The notes under the pieces: generated by a model
Databases searched by the model: none
What the model saw: the letters and a program-made list of their open reading frames with translations, nothing else
What the model was told of the DNA's origin: nothing
Assembly: GCA_030062745.1 (NCBI GenBank)
Contig: CP099847.1
Span: forward strand, 25,592,923 to 25,656,922
Source of the DNA: Capitulum mitella
Lineage: Eukaryota > Arthropoda > Thecostraca > Pollicipedomorpha > Pollicipedidae
Direction of reading: 5' to 3'
DNA length: 64,000 bases
Program-made: the position numbers and the translations under genes
Shown here: in pieces, positions 13,301 to 23,305 of the stretch
How the letters are laid out: each line of letters starts with the position of its first letter
Numbering within the stretch: position 1 is the stretch's first letter

Positions 13301-14215
13301 GCGGTCTTTGTCCCCTCTTCTGAATCTCAATTATAGATCATCTTATTTGTAAACGTAGAGTATTTCATACGATATCTAAATACGTTTTGTTACATATCAC
13401 ATAAAAGGCTACAGTATTAGATACGGTATGTTAATATTCTTCTTAAACATTCCACTTTTCATGTGATAGGGCGGCGTAATGCTTTTTATGGACTTAAAAT
13501 GCAAGTAAGTTTGGATCAAACATTTTCCATCAGTAGATAATTCTTTTCTCTAAGAATGTTGTACGTTTATTTAAGAGTTAACTATGGATTTCATGTTCAT
13601 TTAGCGACTACGGAAAAGATGTTTGCGCCTCTCACGCTTTGTTTTGCTTTGTTTTTTAATTGCTCAGAAATCACAGCAAACAATATCATGGGTGTGCTTG
13701 AACTTAAACTTACAGACCCCGAGGATAAAATACGGAATCAAACTGATCAGTTCCTTTGTTTAGTTTCAGTGTGAAATGCAACAGAAGTATGCATAAACTG
13801 AAGTGTTTAAAAGTTTCATTTAAAATCTGAAAGTAATGCGTCAGGCAATGCTCTTCATGCACCACGCAAGGCGTCTTGTTCACAGAAAAGGACCCAGTAA
13901 ATGCCGCACTCATAACCATGCGAGTTTAACATCCACGACTCTTTCGATTTTCCGAAGTTGCGCAGCAAAGAGACAAAAAATTATTTCGAAGACGTCCGCG
14001 AACAATTTGGTTGCATTTAGATGCGCACGTGGCGTGTTCTTGTAAACATCTATTGGACTGGAGGCTCATTCTTCTTCCCTAGACGGAGACGTGCAATGCT
14101 ATTAAAATAACCCCACTTTGATCTGCTGAACTCGTAAAAGACGAGCCTGAGTGTTTGATCTAGCCTGAACTCGTTTCGCTTAATCGAACGCCTCACGCCG
14201 TGATGCACGTTTCAG

Positions 14216-14304
14216 GGGACGGGGACGACTATATGACGCTGGCGCTGAAGGACGGCTGGATCAGTCTGGCCGTCAGCCTGGGCAGTGGAGCTCTGCGATC
14301 TCAG
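14216..14304 (+). CDS. Nrx-1: Neurexin exon: LNS2 strands, DYMTLALKDGWISL
   Basis: Acceptor TTTCAG ends at 14215 and donor CAG/gtgaga begins at 14305. The exon is 89 nt, entering in phase 1 and leaving in phase 0. It encodes GDGDDYMTLALKDG and SLAVSLGSGALRSQ, matching the LNS2 segment around the Ca-binding rim (vertebrate DYVNLALKNG...NLGSGAF). The last 33 nt of this exon plus 30 nt of intron form a 63-bp unit that is tandemly repeated downstream. Confidence 0.92.
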
Positions 14305-14445
14305 GTGAGAGGTGACGCGTCTCTTCAGCGTGACGTCAGCCCGGACAGGGCAGCTGGGCGGTCCAAGGCGAGAGGCGATGTATCACTTCAGCCTGGCACT
14401 CTGCCGGGAACAGCGACACTGCGGTCTGAGGCGAGAGTCAGGCGG
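14272..14445. repeat. 63-bp tandem repeat spanning exon end and donor
   Basis: Units begin at 14272, 14335 and (partial) 14398. Each contains the copy of GTCAGCCTGGGCAGTGG-like exon sequence followed at the same offset by the donor (GTGAGAGG at 14305, then GCGAGAGG at 14368 and GCGAGAGT at 14431). The copied donors have become GC, so only the first is a canonical GT donor. Confidence 0.85.
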
Positions 14446-17026
14446 TTATGTTTGCTCTGCGCTGTAGCCGGTATATAAAGTGCGCGCATAGGTCTGGTGA
14501 TTCTGGGGTCAGTTTCAATGAACCGAATTCGTCCGACGCCGAAATCGTGCGCTCTAAACGCCAGTCATTCATAGACGACGGGAACGGGTGGCTTCGGAGG
14601 CAGCTGTTTACATATATTCGGAAATCTGGCATCAGTCCCGTGTCGTTGCACGGAAAGAACGGCATTTTTCCTGCAGCGACCCTGGAAACTTCTTTTCCTT
14701 TCATCACAGCAGTCCATCGTTGCAGTTGTTTTACCTTTTCCAGCTTTTCGCCTGAGGCTTTCGTTCAGTCGCAGCCTTTTCTGGACTGCCAAAACAATTT
14801 GCAGATTTAAAAGTGAGCTTGGCGTTTCTTAAGCCCAGGCTCTTTCAGCTGCTGCCACAAAAAGTAAACTTCCTGTGTCTCTGGCGTCTGGGGTGCGACG
14901 CTGCGGCTTTGGCGGTCTTTGGCGAAAGACAGGCAATAAAGGGCAACTCAATTAAAGCCCACGAACGAGAGGAGGTTGTTCCCCGTCCATCATCTTCAGA
15001 GAGACGCGGCGACGGCGCTTTTTGGAGCTCTGTGGTATTCTCTTCATATTACCTTGAGACACCAGTTTGATTATCTTGACGGGAATCTTTATATTCTTTA
15101 TATTATCTTGACTATCTATCTTCATTCTTATGACTAATCTATCTTTATATTATCTTGACACACCAGTACTGGCATCAATATTTTGGTGTCCTTTACCACA
15201 CGGAAAAAGTAGCTGCCAATTCTCCGGCGTGATCTCCAAGAGGTCCGATCCAGGACGCCATGGTAACGTGTTCGGCTTGCTTGGCGCACTTCCGTAGAGC
15301 GGGCCTTTTAGCGTCGACCCGAGCTTGAAAACGAGACCACTCATTCGCCGCTGTGGGGGTGACGTCCATGCATAACAAGACAGTTCCGTCGCACACCGGA
15401 ACATCTCAAAAGCCTTCAGCACGCCGGCGCCGCCCGGCGTTCTGAAACCTCGTCCGACGCCGCGGGCGGCGGGACGCTTCGTTGACGCGTCATCAGACGA
15501 ACCAATCTGGCAGCGCGGCGTCCGCTGCGACGACTCGCGACAGCTCATCTTCTCAACGGGGCGGCGCTGCGGTGCGCGGCGCGCCTTCAAGGCCGGCCGG
15601 CCTCCGTCGCCGCTGACGCTCGCCGCGAGCGTCGGTCGCGACGCCAGGATAAACACGCGTGTGCGTCGTCGGCCGGTTTTATGATGAACCGTCGGACCGA
15701 AGCGGCTCCGCGACCGACGGCGGGGTTTTCGTCGGTTTCGACGCGCCGGGAGGCGGGGGCACAGGGAGTCCTCAGGTGGGTCGGCTCGGCGGCCAACGGA
15801 TGCAAGAGCCCGGCCGGCAGTCTGCGACCCGCAGAAATGACCCAGCCAGACTAGTTGGCTTGAGACCGCACGTCGAATGAAAAATGAGAGGCCGAGTCGG
15901 GACTAGCGGGTGAGGTGCTCAAAACAGACTCGATGTTACACGAGCTCATATGATGGAGGCTTATGATGCCGATTTTATAAGGAATGTGCATTTTTTACAT
16001 CGTTATTTTCTATGCCTCACAGCTGCACCACATTGTCACATAATTCTTCTCTCTTGTTCCGAGCGGTCAGGCAATCAAGTACTCAGAAGATTAGCACTCC
16101 GGAGACATTTGCCGGAAATGGGTGACAATGTTGGCAATAACTCTCCCATTTACGAATCGCCATTTTTGACTGAGTATCCGTTATGCATAAGAAAATACAG
16201 CAAGGACGGGCTTCTGAACCTCTCGATTCCTCCAGCTTACTTGCATGAGATCAAAATCGTGCGGACCGGGCATATGACAACATTGCGGAGCCTTCTCGAC
16301 GAGAGCCATAACGGCCTGACGCCTGAGGCGAATGCAGCCGTGCTGCTTGGCACGCCACCGCGAAAGCCCCTCCGAAGCCCGCCTGACCGTCGGCGCGGCT
16401 GGCGCCGGGGCCCGGCTTCAGAGCGGCCGCCGACGGATTGCAGCGTTGCCGTCGTGTCCCGTGCACCGCTGCCGGTCGATGATCGACGGCCGACGTGCGG
16501 CCGATGTTCGGCGGCCGGCGCCAGCGCGACTCTGGCTCGAGCCCAGCCGCGCGCCGCCGGGCCGACGGACGGCGGAGGTGTGCCCGGCCGTCTTCTCCAA
16601 CCTGTCGCCGATCGACCGGCGGCGCCGGCCGCGCGCCGACGATAGGCGGCTTCGGCGCTCGATAGCGCGCGCGCCAGGCTTGTTTTCAATTTGGACGGCT
16701 CGATCGTGTTCTCCGCCCTCGGATGATTGCGCGGCCGGATTACACCGCGCTGCCGCCGTCCGCCGTCTGGGCGAGAGGGAGGGGCAAGAGGACTCCGGGC
16801 GTCCAGTGCGTGTGCTGCGGAGGTCTGCCGACTAGCAACGCAGCCAGGTGAGGGACAGAGGCGGCAGACGTTTCTTCCCCAGGACTATTCCTGCCATTAT
16901 TTAACGTAAAGTGAACTTTGATGGTCAGACGATTGGCATTGTTTATACATTTTTCAGGCCCTTGCCCATCGTTTCCGACCTTCCCCGCCGCACCGCTGCC
17001 GCTGACGCGCCCCTCTGCTGCCGCAG
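14446..17026 (+). other. Intron, LNS2
   Basis: No exon was recognised. A CpG-rich segment covers about 15410-15760 and another covers 16330-16680. Long open frames on both strands there reflect high GC (few stop codons) and have Arg/Ala/Pro-biased composition without domains. Confidence 0.65.
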
Positions 17027-17099
17027 GTGCGGCCTCCGCGGTGTCCGGTTCGACGACGACCAGTGGCACAAGGTGACCGTCGACCGCAGGGTGAAGGAG
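17027..17099 (+). CDS. Nrx-1: Neurexin exon: LNS2, RFDDDQWHKVTVDRRVKE (phase anomaly)
   Basis: The exon follows CTGCCGCAG and ends GAG before gtgggt. The frame GVRFDDDQWHKVTVDRRVKE is clearly LNS2 (the DxxWH motif) and leaves in phase 0, exactly at splice site 2. However, the first bases read VRPP in the phase supplied by the preceding exon (phase 0), while RFDDDQWH needs entry one base off. In fly Nrx-1 the equivalent stretch is, from memory, VRPQSVRFDDHQWH. The two halves therefore both look right but in different frames, suggesting one missing base near 17038-17042 in the assembly. Confidence 0.85.
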
Positions 17100-18839
17100 G
17101 TGGGTACAGCACGCGGCCGCAGCGGCTCCCGCTCGGCGCACCAGGAGACGCATGCGTGTGATGAGCCGCTGGCCGAGCTTGTGTGTCATACCAGCGTGGA
17201 GACCACATTGCTGCTTAACCGTATTCTAAACCACATTGTTCCTTAACAAAGCGATTCCATGGGGAACCCAAAAAGACTAACGCAAAGTCGTCGCCGCGGT
17301 TAAGACGTTTCCTCGCGACATCGTCTGCGCTTTTTCCAAAAGCGCGTTTTTCTGATCCGAAGCAGAACGCAGCCCCTCCACGGAGTCAGAGCAGAGCTCT
17401 GCCGTGACGCCTGGCCCTGCTGCCGGGAGCGAGCCGGCCGAACTGCCGCCAACTGCACTGTCAGTTCGGCCGCCCCGCGCGGCGCCAGTTCGGCGGGCGG
17501 CGCGCGCCCGCCGCCCGACTGGCGGCCGCCCCCTCGTATATAATGCCTTGTCAAATAAACGGGCCAGGCGTCCTCATACCGCGTCACTAAATCACCTCTT
17601 GAAATATCGGCCCCATTCGCTAGCTGTCGCCACCCCTGAGCCGGCCTATCCGTTGCGACCGCGGTCCCTCTCTCGCCGCTGGCGGCCGCTGGCGGCCACT
17701 GGCCGCCCAGGCGGGCCGCGAGAGCGCCCGGGGCGATCGACCGTGACGGAGGCCGGCCGGCGGCCCTTCGAATGATCCCGGCACGACCGTCTGTAGAGTC
17801 GGCGGAGCTCTCCTATGAGTTACGCCGTGTGTTAACCCGAAGAAAAGAACTCCAGCTCTGGAACTGAGATGCTTCATAGGTACGGTCTTCGTGCCGTGAT
17901 TTGGCAACCTTTCCGGTCTTCTTTTATGTTCCGTATTTTTTCCTCGGATTCTGCGCGGAAATGAGGCTTCGTTGCAATGGATCCGTCCGCACAAAATGCG
18001 CTAAAAGGATTCCCTTGTTCAAATCTGAAATTGAACTGCGATGAAAGCTCGCCCGGCATAGCAACAGGCTCAGCGCCGATGTGATGGCTGTAAATAAAGC
18101 AGTCTTGAAACGCGCTGGCTTGAGCCTCGGTGGCGTGGCTTTGATGCACGCTTGGCCAGCTGAGAGGTTCGTGAAAGGGCACGGAACGCTTGAAGCTCAT
18201 GCTTAATGTGCGGTGTGAACTATATTCTCTTATCCCTGAAGCCTCACAGTCTTCCCACAAAGTCAAGTCATGCATAATTCTGGCTCATGCTCTAAATGGC
18301 TTAAACTTAACGGCAATACGCTGTTGTTCGCATAAAATTATGTTTAAGTAGATGCAACATTTTGCGACAGTTTTAAACATTGACGTGATGAGGGCTTCCA
18401 GGATACTTCCACGATTTTAACGAATATCTGAAGGAATTTAATGAAGGGTGGCTCCCTGAACCCTTTAACAGCGTTTTTCTTAATCTGAGATGTTCACCCA
18501 CTTTGCATACACCAGGTGTCAGCAAGCAAGAACAGATTACTATTTAATACGCGAAATGCTTGCACATGTTATCGAACAAATCATCGTAATGAGCCGAACA
18601 TATTGTCATCAGAATGGCACTTTGTGAACTGTTTGCCCCATCTTGCCCTGTTCACGTTGCCTGTGCAATGATCTTCTGCACTGCTCTTCCCCCACTCGAA
18701 GTAACCGCATGAGCCCGCCGGAGGCAGCACCTGTTTGACCCCCGCGCCTGTCCGCTGTGCCCTCGTGCGCGCGTGCTCCGCCCGTGTGCTGTGCCGGCGT
18801 CCGTCTGACACGTGGGCCTCTTCCCATCACCGGCTGCAG
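17100..18839 (+). other. Intron 5' of SS2 microexon
   Basis: A CpG-rich block lies at about 17390-17770. No other exon or repeat of note was recognised. Confidence 0.6.
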
Positions 18840-18869
18840 CTTGTGGGCTCCGGCCACAGCGTGTGCTAC
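18840..18869 (+). CDS. Nrx-1: Candidate SS2 alternative microexon (10 codons)
   Basis: A 30-nt segment sits between an acceptor (CACCGGCTGCAG) and a strong donor (TAC/gtgagtat) and encodes LVGSGHSVCY. Its flanking exons both use phase 0 and meet precisely at canonical neurexin splice site 2 (RRVKE / VSINVDG). The insert keeps frame and places a Cys near its C-terminal end. From memory, vertebrate SS2 inserts (ending LHCS) and the fly sequence (SFCRL) do the same. Skipping it gives VKE-VSI and inclusion gives VKE-LVGSGHSVCY-VSI. No transcript is available, so the use of this exon is inference. Confidence 0.6.
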
Positions 18870-21800
18870 GTGAGTATCCGGCCGGCCTCCGGCTGTCTTC
18901 AGCATGCCTCTGTGTCGGGCCGGGCGGTCGCGGTGGTGGGCGGCTGCGGCGCTCCTGTGGGGGCTGACGCCGCGGGTGACGGGGGGGGGGAACTCGGAGG
19001 GAGACGTCACACTGAGGCCTGCCGGTCCGCCTCGCCGGTCAGCAGAGTCAGGCACTCAGCGAGAGCCGGCTCGGGCGTGACTGCCGACTGCTCGCTCGTT
19101 TCTCATCAGCCCGCTCTGGACTGCCTGTCGCGACGCCCCAGGGAGAAGAAAGGAGTCGCTGCGTTAAACTCTTACGAGTCCAGGAAACGTGAGCGGGAGT
19201 CTATCCTGGGCGGATCTCGGGGACGGCGGTGCCTCTGCCGTCGCCCTCGCCGTCGCTGCGCGCTGGCCGTCCCGACGGCGCCGCTCGACCGGAAAACGTC
19301 TCTCCCGAGCCGGAGTCGTCTCTGCAGCAGGCGCGCTGCCAAGCGCCGGCCGTGCGACGGCCGCTCGCCTGCCGCCGCCGGCGCCTACCCGCCCCGCCGC
19401 GACGCCCGCCGGCCTCGCCACGGGAGACACGGCGAGGCGCATAAAGACGGAGAAACGCTCGGACGCGGCCGCCTCGGAGAATGAGAACGGCGTCAGGACG
19501 GGCGGTCGGAGCGGGAGGCGCGAACCAAACGGGCTCGGCAGCGGAAAGTTGCCGGCTTACGACGCCGGGAGAAGATGCCGATCACTTTACATTGCAAATG
19601 TCGCGAGCAGTTTGGAATTATTCGCGTTCAGTCGTCTGATTCGCAAGGTAACGTCAAACCTTTTGTCCTATGCATCTGAAGCGAAAGAAAAACGGAGACG
19701 CAGCGCAGTTGCACTGCTCCCTCAGTGGTCCGCCGCGCTCACGCGCCCTCGATGGCGCCTCGGGTCCCGGGCCGATGACGGAGCGGCCGAGAGAGGTCTG
19801 TCTCTGACCGGCCGGTGAGCGATGCTGGCCGTCGGCCGGGGGGCATCAGGCGGCCGTGTCTGCGGCGGACCGGCGCCTGACCGATCTGGGCCGGCGCGGG
19901 CCGCCGCGTCGCCGGCGACCGTCGCCGCGAGCGATGGCCGAGTAACGAGCCCGCCGCGACCCGGCCGACCCGGCGCTGACGGATCGCCGAGCCCGCCGCC
20001 AGACCGACGTCGGGCAGGCCGGGCCGGCGCGACACGGCGGCGCGCCGCAGGACACCGCAGGGCCGGGACGGGTCGAGGGGGCGGACCAGGCTCATTGGCA
20101 CGGCAGCACACTGCAGGATACGGCAGGACACTGCGGGACACGACAGGATACAACGCGGTCGTGGCTGTGTCGAGGATCCGGGTCCGGCTCGCTGACGGGA
20201 TGCGGATGGATACGGCAGCATACTGCACCCGATGACCGACCACACCAGGCCGGGGAAGGCACGCTGTGACACGGCAAGACGCTTTGGGACAGGGTCGTAG
20301 CAGCACTTACCCTCCGAAGTATCCAGAGTCCGCGAGCAGGACCTGTGTCGAAGCCATCCCAGAAACGAGGTCTGTTTTAAACCCACTTGACCGGTCCCAG
20401 CTCGTCCATATCCTTTCCGGATTTAGCGCTTAAACACGCGTGTCATTGTCCCGAGCCCGTCGCATTAATCCGTCGACGTATATGCTCATCTCCTAAACTT
20501 GTCCAGCCGGTCCCATGGAATGGCCGTGATCTCCTTCTTTGTACAGTCCTATTCCAGTTACGCGGGATTTAACCTGACTCCAAACCCATCAGAAATCTTC
20601 TACTTGCATCTCGGCTCTTTCAATGGACTGGATGAGACCCCTTCTCACGCTTACCATGAACCCAACCCGACCCTCCGAGACCAGGCATGTTTCGCGCGAT
20701 CCCCCTGAGTCACCCTTGGCCCTCATAGAGCCGTTTTGATTCTGCCAGAACCATCTTGACCCTCCAACAGCCTTCCTGGTCCTCCTAGAGCCATCCTGAC
20801 CCTTCCACGGAGCCGTTCTAGCCCTCCCATAGCCGTCCTGGTCCTCGCAGAGCCGTTTTGGTCCTCCCACAGGGCCGTCCTGGTCCCTGCGGAGCTGTAC
20901 CAGCCCTCGCACAGCCGTCCCGGTCCTCTCGGAGCCGTCCCGGCCCTCGAAGAGCCGGAGCTCCCGCCGCCGCGCCGGCCCGACGACCGGGCGCGGTTCG
21001 GCGCGCGCCGTCGCCCGCAGACGGCCGGCGGTGACCGATGGCGGCTCGCCGGCGGTCAAGGGGACTGCAGCTGGCGTCGCCGCCGGGGGCGGAGCTCTGA
21101 CGCAGATCGCCGTCTGCTCCTGACGGCCGCCGCGCTGTTCGGCGCGGTTTACGGCCAGGACACTGTTCGGCGCAGAGCGGCGAGCTTTATATTGGACAAA
21201 CAGAGAACGTTCAGTTGCCGTCATTATGTCGTGCCGTGCGTAGCTAGATGCGTAGATCTGTGCATGCGTGGACGTCTCTCAGATTTTTTCAGGTCGGATA
21301 ATCGCGGTCCTAGTCGGTACGTCTGCACTTACGTTCCATAAGATTTATGAGGTCGAATATCTCCGCGCGGGTACTTGATGGGCCGCATTAGTGAACGAAA
21401 TGAAACCCGGCTGGCGCCTGTGCCAAACGCCGCCGGGCCGGGTCATAATTCTGTCGTCATTCCCCGGAGCCAATTCGAATCAGTCAGCGTGGCGCGGCCG
21501 GCGGCGGGTCAAAGCCGCCGTCTGCCGCTGAAAAATGCCACGCCGGCGTCCGCGACCCACGCCGACAGGCGGAGGTGGGCGTATTTCCTGCGCCTGATGC
21601 CGACAGGCAGAGGAGGACGTATTTCCCCGCCTGACAGCGGCAGGCGGAGGCGAGCGTTTCCTGCGCACCGTCCTCCGCCGCCCCGCGGCTCCTAAGGCTG
21701 CCCTGTGACCTTTCCAAAACTGAAGGCTGCATTGGTAGTTCGCTAACACGTCCCACTGGGGGAAACTGCCTGGGGGACAGCCGGTTACGGCGCGCCAGCG

Positions 21801-21887
21801 TGTTCGGCTGTCCCGTTTTTGTACCGCGGTCCACCGCACGTTCTCCGGTCCCACCGCCCTCACGTGCGCCGACCGCCGCCTCCGCAG
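18870..21887 (+). other. Intron 3' of SS2 microexon
   Basis: Very GC-rich from about 19190 to 20090, with long spurious ORFs on both strands. A GGACACxxCAGGATAC-like degenerate repeat lies near 20095-20240, and a roughly 27-bp minisatellite at 20705-20958. No exon recognised. Confidence 0.65.
20705..20958. repeat. Roughly 27-bp minisatellite (AGAGCCGTCCTGGTCCTC)
   Basis: About nine imperfect units of the type AGAGCCGTCCTGGTCCTCC with CCACAG linkers. The minus-strand ORF across it (repeated GQDG/EDQDG) is a repeat artefact. Confidence 0.8.
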
Positions 21888-22046
21888 GTGTCGATCAACG
21901 TGGACGGTGTGTACACGGAGCGAGGTCCCACGTCGGGGCCCTTCACCTACCTGACGTCGTCGCGGCTGTTTGTGGCCGGGAGTAACGACGCCCGTCAGCT
22001 GCCGGGCAGCCAGGCCAGCCACAACTTCGTCGGCTGCCTCAGGAAG
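21888..22046 (+). CDS. Nrx-1: Neurexin exon: end of LNS2, NFVGCLRK
   Basis: Acceptor CTCCGCAG and donor AAG/gtgggt; 159 nt, phase 0 in and out. It encodes VSINVDGVYTERGPTSG, then FTYLTSSRLFVAGS and SHNFVGCLRK. The F(V/M)GCL(R/K) motif with its conserved Cys closes LNS2. It pairs with the next exon (VEYTADSLHL) as in fly (CLRKVEFSADTLNL). Confidence 0.94.
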
Positions 22047-23152
22047 GTGGGTGGAGGCCGACCCCCGCACAGAGCGTGACGACCGCCGTCTCACGACCAC
22101 TGCAGGCTTTGCGGCCCATTAGGCTGAGCCGAAGCTTAGGATATGTGGTTTTTGTGGATTGCTCGGCCCTCCAGCTGTCAAATATTACAGATGGTCGCTG
22201 GCATTGTGACGTAACTCCGTTGTTGAAATCCGAATTGGCTGCTTTCTCAGGTGCTTCTACGGTGGAAATTTAGCAAAATGACGGAAACGTTCTAAATTAA
22301 AACATAACCATACTGGACTTTTAAATATGCTTGTGAATGTTGAGGGATGATGTGCACGGAAAGTGTTTAATCCTCTAAAAAAATAAAAGCAACGGACATC
22401 ATCACCATCGTGTCTTTGTCAAGGATTGTTATTTCATAAACCTGCAGTTATCTTGCTAAAACCGAACATGGTCAGGTGATCATCCATGCAAGGTATTAAA
22501 TTGTAACGATAAAACAGTCGTGCTGATCGTTGAACGATCATCAGATGTTCTTATACCTTTTCACAGCCGTTTTTGTAACAATGAGCATGAATGCCCTGCA
22601 TTTAAATCATGAAAAACAGGGACGTCTCAGGAAAACGGTCTTAGGACGGCGCGGAAGTTCCCGAATTTTCTGCTCGATTCCTGACGGTTCTCAGATACGT
22701 TCCGTTTGTCTCAGTCCAAAATCCCTTTCCTGATGGGTGTGGTGCGCGAGGTTTGCACTGTAGGGTGGTAGAGGATCTTGCGAGTCGTGTTCTCTCGGTG
22801 AAACGGTCGACAGGGATGGTTGAATTCCAATGTGTACTGCGCGAAGAACGTTTAGAAGGTTGCCTCGAAACAAGGGCAAGCTTTCGCAACTTCCTAAAAC
22901 CTTTCTGTGCAAGTTTACTTTTCAAGACCGGTAATTGTCCGTTAATTTATGTTGTGTCTTCCTGGCCCATATGCTTTTCAATAGCTGTTAATCTTACAAC
23001 TTTGTGAGTGCCAAGATCTTGCTTCATATTTAAAATATACTAATCTGCAGCCTACAAACCATTTCAGTATAACTGTTTCATGCTAAGACGTGTGGAGCTC
23101 GGCGACTATTGTTTTGGTGACCCGTGCAACATGACCTTCCGTTGACCCGCAG
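22047..23152 (+). other. Intron, end of LNS2
   Basis: About 1.1 kb of relatively AT-rich sequence. No exon or repeat recognised. Confidence 0.6.
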
Positions 23153-23305
23153 GTGGAGTACACGGCCGACTCGCTGCACCTGGACCTGATCGAGCTGAGC
23201 AGGACGGGCAACAAGCTCATGTCGGTGCACGGGCGGGTGGAGTACATGTGCCAGACGGTGGAGGCCGCCGACCCCGTCTCCTTTGCCTCGCGCGGCTCCT
23301 ACCTG
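23153..23305 (+). CDS. Nrx-1: Neurexin exon: LNS2 C-terminus to LNS3 first strand
   Basis: Acceptor ACCCGCAG and donor CTG/gtgagg; 153 nt, phase 0 both ends. It encodes VEYTADSLHLDLIELSRTG, a linker with the LNS2-closing Cys (EYMCQT) and the first strand of LNS3 (DPVSFASRGSYL). It continues directly into VLPSWVAPKTGSISF of the 31600 exon. A potential internal donor (ACG/gtggag at 23258, phase 0) could join the cassette at 28915 instead. Confidence 0.94.

Larger units (their letters stand above)
9991..14215 (+). other. Rest of intron between the first two LNS2 exons
   Basis: No exon was recognised. It holds ATTCAATCAA repeated three times near 10670-10700, a very GC-rich block at about 10900-11220, an imperfect CTGCGGACAG-rich repeat field at 11225-11790, a CAGA-rich tract at about 12147-12276, and a (TA)n tract at 13255-13300. 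Confidence 0.7.

Noticed and set aside
15950-16645. 231-codon + strand ORF
   Set aside because: The first part is AT-rich and the second is a GC-rich random-like Arg/Pro/Ala tail. No motif, and it lies within a neurexin intron.
18735-20386. Several 130-250-codon ORFs on both strands
   Set aside because: GC-rich stop-poor DNA with Arg/Ala/Pro bias, overlapping in many frames. No splice-supported or domain-bearing frame except the small SS2 candidate.
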